A stretch of 64,000 bases of DNA from Sphingomonas sp. CCH10-B3. Its GTDB lineage: Bacteria; Pseudomonadota; Alphaproteobacteria; Sphingomonadales; Sphingomonadaceae. Shown one piece after another: positions 46,445 to 54,922 of this stretch (its first letter is position 1; each line of letters begins with the position of its first letter). The DNA lies in the NCBI RefSeq assembly GCF_001556185.1, contig NZ_LSIJ01000001.1, positions 62,001 through 126,000 on the forward strand, read 5' to 3'. Below the pieces are notes generated by a model. That model made no database searches. It was given only the letters and a program-made list of their open reading frames with translations, and had not been told where the DNA came from. Made by a program: the position numbers and the translations under genes.

Positions 46445-47239
46445 ATGTTGCGCATGATGATCGCTGTGTTGTTGATGCTCCTGCCCGTTTCGGCGCACGC
46501 GCAGGCATTCGATCATGCCGTCTGGGACGGGCTGCTGAAGCGCAACGTCGTGGTCGTGCGCGGCGGCGTTGCCTCGCAAGTCCGCTACGGCGGCATGGCG
46601 CGCGACCGGGCCGCGCTGAAGACCTATCTGGCCAATGCGGCGAAGGTCAGCCGGGCGACGTTCGACGGGTGGTCAAAGCCCGATCAGCTCGCCTTCCTGA
46701 TCAATGTCTACAACGCGGCAACGGTCGAACTGATCTTGACTGCCTATCCCAAGATCAATTCGATCAAGGATCTGGGCGGTTTGTTCCAGGGGCCTTGGGC
46801 AAAGCCTTTCGTGACGCTGCTCGGCAAGACGGCATCGCTCGACGATATCGAACACGGGCTGATCAGGGGGAGCGGGCGCTATAATGATCCCCGCATCCAT
46901 TTTGCGGTCAATTGCGCCAGCATCGGTTGTCCCGCACTCGGTCGTGCGGCGTTTCGCGGAGCGACGATCAACGCCCAGCTCGATGCGGCGACGCGCGATT
47001 TTCTGCGCGATCGCACGCGTAACCGCGTTCAGGGCGATGGCGTTGCGGTATCGAGCATTTTCAAATGGTATCGCGGCGATTTCGAAAAGGGCTGGCGCGG
47101 CGCAAGGACGTTACCCGCGTTCTTTGCGCTTTACGCTGACAGTCTCGGGCTGAACGCGGATGCGGCTGCCAAGGCAAGGGCCGGTCAGTTGAACATCAGC
47201 TTCCTCGACTATGATTGGCGGCTCAACAAGGCCGGATGA
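46445..47239 (+). CDS. DUF547 secreted protein
   Basis: This 264-aa exported protein has a signal peptide (MMIAVLLMLLPVSAHAQ). The DUF547 domain has QLAFLINVYNAATVELIL, SLDDIEHGLIR, and the signature DPRIHFAVNCASIGCPALG with two Cys that could carry a catalytic or disulfide role. DUF547 proteins have no established activity; a papain-like fold has been suggested. It sits 3 nt downstream of the VTT/FAD oxidoreductase, a pairing that suggests a joint redox or thiol-related job at the envelope (inference). Confidence 0.88.
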   Translation: MLRMMIAVLLMLLPVSAHAQAFDHAVWDGLLKRNVVVVRGGVASQVRYGGMARDRAALKTYLANAAKVSRATFDGWSKPDQLAFLINVYNAATVELILTAYPKINSIKDLGGLFQGPWAKPFVTLLGKTASLDDIEHGLIRGSGRYNDPRIHFAVNCASIGCPALGRAAFRGATINAQLDAATRDFLRDRTRNRVQGDGVAVSSIFKWYRGDFEKGWRGARTLPAFFALYADSLGLNADAAAKARAGQLNISFLDYDWRLNKAG

Positions 47240-47275
47240 TCGCTGGCTCGCCATCCCGCTCGCGCGGCTAGGTGC

Positions 47276-48556
47276 GTGCAGACCCAGACCCATGCGCTGA
47301 TCGGCGCCTATTTCTTTGGGAAGCGCGACCCGACGCTGATGACGGTCGGGGCGGTGGCGGGGATTGTCCCTGATCTGCCAATGTTCGTGATCGTGGCGAC
47401 ATTGTTGGCGATGGGGCGCGGCGGGCAGGAAATTTTCGGCCATGATTATTTCCAGCCGTGGTGGCAGCACATCAACGGGCTGGCCCACAGCCTCATCCTT
47501 TGGCCGCTCGCGCTCGTAGCTGCGCTGGTGGCGCGGCGAGCACGACCGCCCGCCCGCTGGCCAGCGATCCTGCTGGCGGCGGCAGCCGGCGGAGTTGCGC
47601 ATGCGGGCATCGACTTTCTCTGCCACCGCGACGACGCGCATATGCAGTTCTGGCCGATCTCGGACTGGAAGTTCATTTCCCCGGTTTCCTATTATGATCC
47701 TGCCCATTTCGGTCGCGCGATGATGCTGTTCGAGGCTGGGCTCGGGCTGTTCATGGCTTGGCGGCTGCTTCGGATTGCGCGGCGGCGCTGGTCGCGCGCC
47801 TTGATCATGCTGGTGACGCTGCCGTACCTCGCGACGCTGATCCTGCTGCCGGTCGCGGTTGCGCGCGCCGAGGCCGACGTCGACGTTGACACCGTTCCGC
47901 TGGGTCGGTTTGCGATGGGCACGTCCGGATGGTCAGTCGTTTCGATCGACAAGAAAGTGCCGACAACGCGCTACCGGCTGGTCCGCAAGGACGATGTTGT
48001 CGGTGTCGAGGCGCTAGCCGACCATAGTCAGGCGCTGTTCGCGCGGCAGGTCGATCAGGCGCTCGACCAGGTTCCGATCCTCTGCTGGCGCTGGCGTATC
48101 AAGGGTGTGGTGGACCGGGCTGATATCCGCACGCGCCAGGGCGACGACCAAGCCGCGCGAATTTTTGTCGGGCTCAGCCTGCCGCGCGGGGCGATGTCGT
48201 TGGCTACCCGCATGAAGCTGGCGCTTGGCCGCGCACGCTTTGGCAAGTTGCTGCCCGACGGTGCGCTCAACTATGTTTGGGACAACAAGGCGCCCGTGGG
48301 CACGATCGTGCCCAATGCCTATACCGATCGCGCGCGGATGTTCGTTCTGCAATCCGGCAATGGCAGGGCTGGAAAATGGGTTGCCGAACGTCGCGATCTT
48401 GCGGCTGACATGCAGAGCCAGTTCGGGACGATGGCAGGCCGCATCACGCTGATCGCGCTCGCAACCGACACCGACAACACCGGCAGCGTGGCCGAAGCAG
48501 GCTATGCTGATCTCCATTTGGTGCGGCGAGGGGCGCCTTGTCGCTTCCCAGCCTAG
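47276..48556 (+). CDS. YdjM-like membrane metal-hydrolase domain fused to DUF3047
   Basis: This 426-aa fusion starts with a YdjM/DUF457-type membrane hydrolase domain (residues 1-200) with QTHALIGAYFF, VAGIVPDLPMF, GLAHSLILWPLA and AHAGIDFLCHRDDAH, whose His and Asp could bind metal. A linker leads to a DUF3047 domain (about 210-420): YRLVRKDDVVGVEALADHS, ILCWRWRIKG, LNYVWDNKAPVGTIVPNAYT and ALATDTDNTG, which are very typical. I do not know this combination from other proteins. The start is GTG at 47276. The gene is in the operon led by the FAD oxidoreductase fusion. Confidence 0.82.
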   Translation: MQTQTHALIGAYFFGKRDPTLMTVGAVAGIVPDLPMFVIVATLLAMGRGGQEIFGHDYFQPWWQHINGLAHSLILWPLALVAALVARRARPPARWPAILLAAAAGGVAHAGIDFLCHRDDAHMQFWPISDWKFISPVSYYDPAHFGRAMMLFEAGLGLFMAWRLLRIARRRWSRALIMLVTLPYLATLILLPVAVARAEADVDVDTVPLGRFAMGTSGWSVVSIDKKVPTTRYRLVRKDDVVGVEALADHSQALFARQVDQALDQVPILCWRWRIKGVVDRADIRTRQGDDQAARIFVGLSLPRGAMSLATRMKLALGRARFGKLLPDGALNYVWDNKAPVGTIVPNAYTDRARMFVLQSGNGRAGKWVAERRDLAADMQSQFGTMAGRITLIALATDTDNTGSVAEAGYADLHLVRRGAPCRFPA

Positions 48557-48616
48557 CCATCCGTGTTGCGTTGCCGCAAATCGGGCGGCGTGGAACGATT
48601 TTTTGCCGGGGCGCAA

Positions 48617-51600
48617 ATGACTGACAGGCGACATTATCTTCTGGCCATGACGGCAGTTGTCGCGATTGCGGCGCCGGTGCCCGCCCTCGCGCAGCAGGCG
48701 GGGCTGCAAATCACGGTCCTGCGGGAAGCCGGCGGCACCCCGGTCGTCGGCGCTGATGTGACCGTCGAAAACCCGGACATCGGCGTGTCGCGTAGCGCCG
48801 TAACCGACGCGAACGGCCAGATCCGGCTCGACGGACTGGCGACGGGCGGCCGATACCGGATCAGCGTTGCCGCCGGTGCCGACCATGCAGCGCAATCGAC
48901 CGACGGGATCGTGTTAAGGTCTGATTTCGTTCGCGGAATCACCTTGTCGGTGGCCGCCGGAGGCGAAGTTGTCGTCACCGGGAACCGGGCAGTGACCGGC
49001 ATCAATACCGTCAACGCCGAAATTTCGTCGTCGCTGCCCGCTGAAACTTTGAAGGCATTGCCGATCGAGGCCCGCGATGTGATCACCGCGCTCGTCCGGC
49101 TGCCCAATGTCGTCGCCTCGACGGGATTCTTCCCTGAAGCGCCCGTCGTGTCGATCAACGGCGCCAACGGGCTGTTCACCAATTATCTGATCGACGGGCT
49201 CGACAATAACGAGAATTTCCTGGGCGGCCTGAAATTTCCGGTGCCCTTGGGCTTTACGCGCGAAGTCACGGTGCTCGCCAACAGTTATTCGGTGGCGTTC
49301 GGGCGCACCGCCAACGGCATTGTCAATTACACGACGCCGTCGGGCAGCAACGATCTGCACGGGGAGGTCTATACGCTGATCCGGCCGGGCCGCCCGATCG
49401 ATGCGCCATCGGCGTTCCCGCGCCGGGACCTGACCGGCAATCCGGTTGGCGAGAGTTTCCAGCGCTATCAAGGCGGCGGGTCGATCAGCGGCGCGCTCGC
49501 GAAGGACAAGACCTTCTTCTACGCCAATTTCGAATACACCCGCGACATCAGTACCAATGTGATCGACGCCCCCGTCCTGGGCGCCGTGGGCAACATCACC
49601 GGGACCAATGAATTCTATTTAGGATCGATCCGGATCGACCACCGCCTGTCCGATGACTGGACGGTCGCGCTGCGCGGCAATTTCGGCAATGTTTCGGTCG
49701 ACCGCCCCGGCGGATCGCTCGGCGGGGGCAACGTCACTTTTCCCTCGGCCGGGTCCAACGAGGATCGCAAGTCGACTCTGGTCGCCGTATCGGCAACCCA
49801 CTCGGGCGATGTGTGGACTTATGAAGGCGCGTTGCAGTTCAGCCGCTTTCGCTGGGATTACGGCCGCGCGAAAAATGGTCCCGGGCCGCAGGTTACAATC
49901 CGCGACCAGACCGGCCTGACCGTAGGCGTGGTCGGCCATCCAGGCTTTGTCTTCAACGATCTCGAAGAAACGTGGCAGACCCGGCAAAAGCTGCAGCGCC
50001 GCTTTGGCGCGCACCGGGTTTCGGTGGGTGCTGATCTGATCCATTCGGAATTCGGGCTGTTGGGGGGCGGCAACGTCGATGGCAATTTCACGGTCGAGCT
50101 GACCCCGGCGCAGATCACCGCGCTGCGGTCGCGCAATCTCGGGACGACGCTCGGCGCGGCCGATGTGCTCGCGCTCAACCCGCGCGTGATCGATTATTCG
50201 GTCGAACTGCGCCCGCAAAGCTTTGGTACCGGCCAGACCCTGGGCGCCCTTTATGTCGAGGACGAATGGCAGCTCGGCTCGAAGCTGACGGCGACGCTCG
50301 GCTTGCGCTGGGATTATGACTCGCTGACTGCCGCTGGCGGGCGGGGCGGCGACACCGACAATATCGCGCCGCGCCTCGCGCTCAACTACAAGCCCAATGC
50401 GCGCTCGGCGATCCGGTTCGGTGCAGGGCTCTTCTATGGCAAGATTCCCTATACGGTGATCTCGGACGCGCTGCAGCGCAACACAACGTCCGCTGCGCTT
50501 CAGGGCCAGCTCGGGCAATTGCAGCAGCGCGGTATCATCCCGGCAGGCGTTGCGCTCGCGCCACTGACGTTCGACGGCAACCTGACGGTTTCGCCCGTCT
50601 GCGCCTCCGTGAATGCCTGCCCTTCCGCCAGCGCCGTACAGGGATTGCGAGACACAGCGACGATCAATGAGGTCCGGATCCTCAACCCCAATGGCTATGA
50701 CAGCCCGTACAGCCTGCAATTCAGCGTCGGCTATCAATATCAGGCGAGCAGCACGCTTTCGATCGCGGTCGATCTGATCTACAACCGGTCCTACAATCTG
50801 GTCCGGCTGCGCGACCTGAACGCGCCCGCGCCCTTCACGCCGAACCTCGCCAATCTGACTGCCGCCAATATCGCGACGCTGCGTGCGCTTCCCGACAATG
50901 CTGCCCGGATCGCGCTTGCTTCGTCGCTCGGGCTGGTCCGTACTCAGGCTGCTGCCGATGCAACTCGCCCGGTCGCGCTCGTCCCCGGTGGCGGCCGCCA
51001 GATCACTGTGTCCGAAACCGGCGGCCGGTCGACCTACGCGGCGCTGAACGTTCAGGTGAACAAGCTGCGTGGTGACGACATCTATGCTTTCCGCTTGTCC
51101 TATACGCTGTCGCGGCTAACCAACGACACTGACGATCTGAACTTTCGGGCATCGAACGCAAATGATTTTGCGGCTGATTTCGGCGCGTCGGCGAATGACC
51201 GGCGACACGTGATTTCGGCCGTTGGCTCGCTTTATCCGGTAAAGGGACTGACGCTGACGGCGGCGGGACTGTTCCAGTCCGGCCAGCCCGTCAATTTCAT
51301 TCCCGACGCCAGCATCTTCGGGACGCAGGACCTGAACGGCGACGGGCAGAGCTTTGGTGAAGCGTTTGTCGGCAATTCGGATCGCTACCCCGGCGTGGGA
51401 CGCAATACCGGGCGGCTGCCCTGGTCGACCCAGGTCGATATCGGCGCACGTTATGCGCTCGATTTGCCCGTCGGCGCGATCGAATTCAGCCTTGACGTCT
51501 TCAACCTGTTCAATGCCAACAACCTGTCGGGCTTTGCGAATGCCGCCAGTACGTCCAATCAGGTGCAGTTTGGCGGCGGCGCGCCGTTCGTGCAACGCAA

Positions 51601-51649
51601 TGCCGGGACACCGCGCCAGTTCCAGTTCGGGGCGTCGTGGAAATTCTGA
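48617..51649 (+). CDS. TonB-dependent receptor with carboxypeptidase-regulatory-like domain (Oar type)
   Basis: This 1010-aa outer-membrane receptor has a signal peptide (YLLAMTAVVAIAAPVPALAQQ). Residues about 25-115 form a carboxypeptidase-regulatory-like/Ig domain (GGTPVVGADVTVENPD and DANGQIRLDGLATGGRYRIS). The plug (APVVSINGANGLFTNYLIDGLDNNENFLGG) and a large barrel ending FGASWKF follow. Oar-type receptors move large or peptide substrates. It is embedded in a lipid/glycan-type operon, unlike the maltose receptor. I chose ATG 48617; an upstream alternative would add 18 residues before the signal peptide. Confidence 0.88.
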   Translation: MTDRRHYLLAMTAVVAIAAPVPALAQQAGLQITVLREAGGTPVVGADVTVENPDIGVSRSAVTDANGQIRLDGLATGGRYRISVAAGADHAAQSTDGIVLRSDFVRGITLSVAAGGEVVVTGNRAVTGINTVNAEISSSLPAETLKALPIEARDVITALVRLPNVVASTGFFPEAPVVSINGANGLFTNYLIDGLDNNENFLGGLKFPVPLGFTREVTVLANSYSVAFGRTANGIVNYTTPSGSNDLHGEVYTLIRPGRPIDAPSAFPRRDLTGNPVGESFQRYQGGGSISGALAKDKTFFYANFEYTRDISTNVIDAPVLGAVGNITGTNEFYLGSIRIDHRLSDDWTVALRGNFGNVSVDRPGGSLGGGNVTFPSAGSNEDRKSTLVAVSATHSGDVWTYEGALQFSRFRWDYGRAKNGPGPQVTIRDQTGLTVGVVGHPGFVFNDLEETWQTRQKLQRRFGAHRVSVGADLIHSEFGLLGGGNVDGNFTVELTPAQITALRSRNLGTTLGAADVLALNPRVIDYSVELRPQSFGTGQTLGALYVEDEWQLGSKLTATLGLRWDYDSLTAAGGRGGDTDNIAPRLALNYKPNARSAIRFGAGLFYGKIPYTVISDALQRNTTSAALQGQLGQLQQRGIIPAGVALAPLTFDGNLTVSPVCASVNACPSASAVQGLRDTATINEVRILNPNGYDSPYSLQFSVGYQYQASSTLSIAVDLIYNRSYNLVRLRDLNAPAPFTPNLANLTAANIATLRALPDNAARIALASSLGLVRTQAAADATRPVALVPGGGRQITVSETGGRSTYAALNVQVNKLRGDDIYAFRLSYTLSRLTNDTDDLNFRASNANDFAADFGASANDRRHVISAVGSLYPVKGLTLTAAGLFQSGQPVNFIPDASIFGTQDLNGDGQSFGEAFVGNSDRYPGVGRNTGRLPWSTQVDIGARYALDLPVGAIEFSLDVFNLFNANNLSGFANAASTSNQVQFGGGAPFVQRNAGTPRQFQFGASWKF

Positions 51650-51661
51650 TGGGATGATGAG

Positions 51662-52930
51662 GTGGTCGATTCGCTCGCGCAATTTCAGGGACTGATCGGC
51701 ATCACCCTGCTGATCGGGCTTGCGTGGGCGCTGTCGGAGGATCGTGCCGCGCGGCCGAGCTGGCGCTGGATTGCAGGCGCGCTTGCCCTGCAAATCGGGA
51801 CGGCGCTCGTGGTGGTGCGAGTGCCGCTGATCTGGGCAGCGATCGGCCTCGCCAATTCAGCAGTGTCGGCAGTCGAGGCCGCAACCAAGGTCGGGTCGAG
51901 CTATATGTTCGGCTATTTGGGCGGTGCACCGCTTCCGTTCGCGTTGGCTGATGGTGCCGCGCCGCCAGTCGTCGTCGCGTTTCAGATACTGCCGCTGGTC
52001 ATCGTGTTTTCGGCGCTGTCCGCACTGCTTTGGCACTGGCGGGTGCTGAACATGATTGTCCGCGCCTTGTCCTGGGCGTTGCAGCGCACGCTGGGGGTCA
52101 GCGGCGTCGTCGGGCTTGGTGCGGGCGCGACGGTGTTTCTGGGCGTCGTTGAATCGCCGCTCGTGCTGCGCGGCTATTTCGCACGGATGAGCCGATCAGA
52201 ACTGTTTGCGGTGATGACGCTGACGATGGCGACGATTTCGGGCGCGATTCTGGTCCTCTATGCCCAAACGCTTGCGAAAGCGGTGCCGAATGCGGTCAGC
52301 CACATGATTGCCGCCTCGCTGATCTCATTGCCTGCCGCGCTGTTGATTGCTCGATTGATGGTGCCGGGAACAGGCAGGACAGCCGAGGACAAGGACGCAC
52401 CGGTCCTTCGCTATGACAGCAGCATCGACGCGATCCTGCGCGGCACGATGGACGGATTGCAGCTGTTTCTCGCCGTGATCGCGGTCATCATCGTTGCCTT
52501 CGCCCTGGTGTCGCTGGTCGATCAGATGTTGAGCGCGCTCCCTCTGGTTCAGGGCGCGCCGATCACTTTGCGGCGTGCGCTCGGCTGGCTGCTCGCACCA
52601 TTGATGTGGGCGCTGGGCATTCCCTGGGATCAGGCGGGAGTCGCCGGCGGGTTGATGGGCACCAAGACGATCCTCAACGAATATGTCGCCTATCTCGATC
52701 TCGCCGCGCTGCCCGCTGGTAGCTTTGATCCGCGCAGCAAGCTGATCATCACCTATGCGCTGTGCGGCGTGGCAAATCTGGCGAGCATTGGCCTGCTGGT
52801 TTCGACCATCGGCACATTATGCCCCGAACGTCGTGCCGAGGTATCGGCGCTCGGGTTCAAATCGTGGATTGCAGGCAATTTCGCCTCGGCCATGACCGGG
52901 GCCGTGATCGGCCTTGTGACCTTTCGTTGA
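51662..52930 (+). CDS. Concentrative nucleoside transporter family protein (NupC/CNT)
   Basis: This 422-aa inner-membrane transporter is of the CNT family. Typical segments are SSYMFGYLGGAPLPFALA, VVAFQILPLVIVFSALSALLWH, VFLGVVESPLVLRGYFARMSRSELF and GLMGTKTILNEYVAYLDLAAL. It should import nucleosides with a cation. It starts with GTG 12 nt after the TonB receptor stop, so the pair may act in series: outer-membrane uptake followed by inner-membrane nucleoside import. This pairing suggests that the receptor ligand may be a nucleoside or nucleotide compound (inference). Confidence 0.9.
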   Translation: MVDSLAQFQGLIGITLLIGLAWALSEDRAARPSWRWIAGALALQIGTALVVVRVPLIWAAIGLANSAVSAVEAATKVGSSYMFGYLGGAPLPFALADGAAPPVVVAFQILPLVIVFSALSALLWHWRVLNMIVRALSWALQRTLGVSGVVGLGAGATVFLGVVESPLVLRGYFARMSRSELFAVMTLTMATISGAILVLYAQTLAKAVPNAVSHMIAASLISLPAALLIARLMVPGTGRTAEDKDAPVLRYDSSIDAILRGTMDGLQLFLAVIAVIIVAFALVSLVDQMLSALPLVQGAPITLRRALGWLLAPLMWALGIPWDQAGVAGGLMGTKTILNEYVAYLDLAALPAGSFDPRSKLIITYALCGVANLASIGLLVSTIGTLCPERRAEVSALGFKSWIAGNFASAMTGAVIGLVTFR

Positions 52931-52934
52931 GCCC

Positions 52935-53546
52935 ATGTTCGACGCGCGCCTTCGTCCGTTGATCGATCCGCCGCTGAATGCCATGGGGCGTTGGCTGGCG
53001 CGCGCCGGGGTTTCCGCCAACCAGGTCACGCTGGCGGGGTTGACGGTCGGGCTTGGCGGTGCAGTCGCGGTTGCCGGACGGCATTTCTGGCTGGGGCTGG
53101 CGCTGATCGTCCTCAGTCGGCTGCTCGACGGGCTCGATGGTGCAGTCGCGCGCGCGCGCGGCAAGAGCGACTTTGGCGGCTATCTCGACATTGTCTGCGA
53201 TTTTGCGTTTTACGTCGCGGTACCGGTGGGATTTGGCTTTGCCGATCCTGCCAACCTGCCCTCCGCGCTCGTGCTGGTTGCGTGCTTTACCGTGACAGGC
53301 ATCAGTTTCCTCGCCTTCGCTGTCCTTGCAGCTCAACATGGGCTGGAGACGACGGCGCACGGCGAAAAGAGCTTTTTCTACAACACCGGTCTCGCCGAAG
53401 GCGGCGAGACGATCGCATTTTTTTTGGCCATGTGCCTGTGGCCGGGCGGCTTCCAGCTGCTTGCCGCGGCGTTCGCAGTGCTGTGCGTGTTGACGGTGGT
53501 GCAGCGCAGCCTTGCCGCGCGGCATGTGCTGAAGGGCACGCCATGA
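52935..53546 (+). CDS. CDP-alcohol phosphatidyltransferase family protein
   Basis: This 203-aa membrane enzyme has the family's catalytic motif in full: DGLDGAVARARGKSDFGGYLD followed by IVCD, giving the expected four Asp residues. Such enzymes join a CDP-activated lipid or alcohol to an alcohol acceptor. About five to six helices follow. The product is unknown; sequence alone does not separate phosphatidylglycerol-, inositol- or archaetidyl-type activity. It begins 4 nt after the nucleoside transporter and overlaps the DUF2064 gene by 4 nt. Confidence 0.9.
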   Translation: MFDARLRPLIDPPLNAMGRWLARAGVSANQVTLAGLTVGLGGAVAVAGRHFWLGLALIVLSRLLDGLDGAVARARGKSDFGGYLDIVCDFAFYVAVPVGFGFADPANLPSALVLVACFTVTGISFLAFAVLAAQHGLETTAHGEKSFFYNTGLAEGGETIAFFLAMCLWPGGFQLLAAAFAVLCVLTVVQRSLAARHVLKGTP

Positions 53547-54127
53547 CGACCCCGGTCCGGGTCGTGCTGTTCGCGCGCTTCCCGACCCCGGGTCGTGTCA
53601 AGACGCGATTATTGTCGGTGCTGGCCCCCGACGCGGCCGCGACGCTGCATGCGCGGCTCGTCGAGCGGACATTGGCGATGATGCGCACCAGCGGGCTGCC
53701 GTTCGAGGTACAGATAACCGGCGCGAGCGCTTCACACTTCGCGCAATGGCTGGGCAGCGAGACGCCGCTTGTCGACCAGGGCGATGGCGACCTCGGCGAA
53801 CGGATGGGGCGAGTGATCCCGCCCGCCATCATCATCGGCGCCGATATTCCCGATTTGCGAGCCGAACATCTCCACGCCGCGGCGGCGGCGGTGGTCGCGG
53901 GACGCATCGCGCTGGGGCCGGCCGAGGATGGCGGCTATTATCTGATCGGTCTACCGCACCGCGCCGATTTTCTGTTCGACGAGATGCCATGGGGCACCAA
54001 CCGGGTCCTTGCCGAAACCTTGGCGCGGCTGGGCGAGCAGGCGATCGCGCCCATGTTGCTCCCCGAACTGGCGGACCTTGATCGGCCCGAGGATGTGGCG
54101 CGCTGGCCGCAGTTATCGGGGCTGTGA
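53543..54127 (+). CDS. DUF2064 (TIGR04282-type) nucleotidyl/glycosyltransferase-like protein
   Basis: This 194-aa protein has the GT-A-like opening VVLFARFPTPGRVKTRLLSVL, with GDLGERMG, IIIGADIPDLRAEHLHAA and ALGPAEDGGYYLIG. This is the DUF2064/TIGR04282 family, described as transferase-like and often found near radical SAM enzymes. Here a radical SAM gene is 9 kb away in the same region. Its own reaction is unknown. It overlaps the CDP-alcohol phosphatidyltransferase stop (ATGA) and is the last gene of its operon. Confidence 0.88.
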   Translation: MTTPVRVVLFARFPTPGRVKTRLLSVLAPDAAATLHARLVERTLAMMRTSGLPFEVQITGASASHFAQWLGSETPLVDQGDGDLGERMGRVIPPAIIIGADIPDLRAEHLHAAAAAVVAGRIALGPAEDGGYYLIGLPHRADFLFDEMPWGTNRVLAETLARLGEQAIAPMLLPELADLDRPEDVARWPQLSGL

Positions 54128-54150
54128 GCGCCCGTCCGGCCAAGCGGGGC

Positions 54151-54176
54151 GTGCCGATCCTTCTTGCGATCGGCAC
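54151..54176. terminator. Possible bidirectional terminator hairpin
   Basis: GTGCCGATC/GATCGGCAC makes a 9-bp stem with an 8-nt loop in the 72-bp gap between two converging operons. No U run is present on either strand, so termination is plausible from position but not proven by sequence. Confidence 0.4.
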
Positions 54177-54199
54177 CGTTGGAGCACCTGCGGTCGCGC

Positions 54200-54922
54200 T
54201 CAAATAACCGCCTTGCGCGCCTTTCCGCGTGCCGGGCTGAGCGCCGCGCGGGCGATCATTGCAAGGATGTAATAGCTCGCCAGCACCACGCCGCGCACCG
54301 TTCCCGAGACTTTCGATTTGCCGATCCGCGCGCGATAATCGACCGGGACCTCGATGATTCTAAGGCCGTGCTGGACCGCGCGGATCTGCATTTCCACGGT
54401 CCAGCCATAGGTCTGCTCGCGCAGCGCGAGCGTGCGCAATGCCTCAGCCCGGATGGCGCGGAAGGGTCCTAGATCGGTATAGCGGAAACCCCAGATTGCC
54501 GCGATCAGCCAGCAGGCGAGCGCATTGCCGAAAATCTGCTGCGGTGTGAGCGCGCGCGCGGTGCGCTTGCCGCGGGTGCGCGATCCAATGACCATGTCGG
54601 CGCGCCCGGCGACGATCGGATCGATCAGGCTCGGCATCTGCTCCGGATAATCGCTGTTGTCGCCGTCCAGAAAAACGATGATGTCGGCGCTCAGCCGCTC
54701 GGCCTCGGCAATCGCTGCCAGACAAGCACGGCCATAGCCCGCCTGCGGCACATCCACCGTTCGCGCGCCATACGCCCGCGCAACCGCGGCGCTGCCGTCG
54801 GTTGAGCCATTATCGGCGACGATGACATGGTCGATGCGATCCGGGATTGCGCCCAGTACATGCGGCAGCGCCTGCGCTTCGTTGCGGGCCGGGATCACGA
54901 CGGCGATGATGGGGGCGGTCAT
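54200..54922 (-). CDS. GT2 polyprenol-phosphate hexosyltransferase (DPM1-like)
   Basis: This 240-aa soluble-type GT2 has VVIPARNEAQALPHVLGAIP, VADNGSTDGSAAVARAYGA, the donor-site FLDGDNSDYPEQMPSLID, and later YGWTVEMQIRAVQHGLRIIE and VDYRARIGKSKVSGTVRGV. The combination is typical of dolichol/polyprenol-phosphate mannose or glucose synthases that charge a lipid carrier. There is no C-terminal membrane anchor. The start overlaps the stop of the preceding polytopic GT (ATGA); the two should act together, one making polyprenol-P-hexose and the other using it. Confidence 0.9.
   Translation of the reverse strand: MTAPIIAVVIPARNEAQALPHVLGAIPDRIDHVIVADNGSTDGSAAVARAYGARTVDVPQAGYGRACLAAIAEAERLSADIIVFLDGDNSDYPEQMPSLIDPIVAGRADMVIGSRTRGKRTARALTPQQIFGNALACWLIAAIWGFRYTDLGPFRAIRAEALRTLALREQTYGWTVEMQIRAVQHGLRIIEVPVDYRARIGKSKVSGTVRGVVLASYYILAMIARAALSPARGKARKAVI

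Noticed and set aside
44198..46579. 793-codon antisense frame opposite the VTT/FAD oxidoreductase
   Set aside because: Shadow of a strongly supported gene, with no motif and a low-complexity basic/acidic composition.
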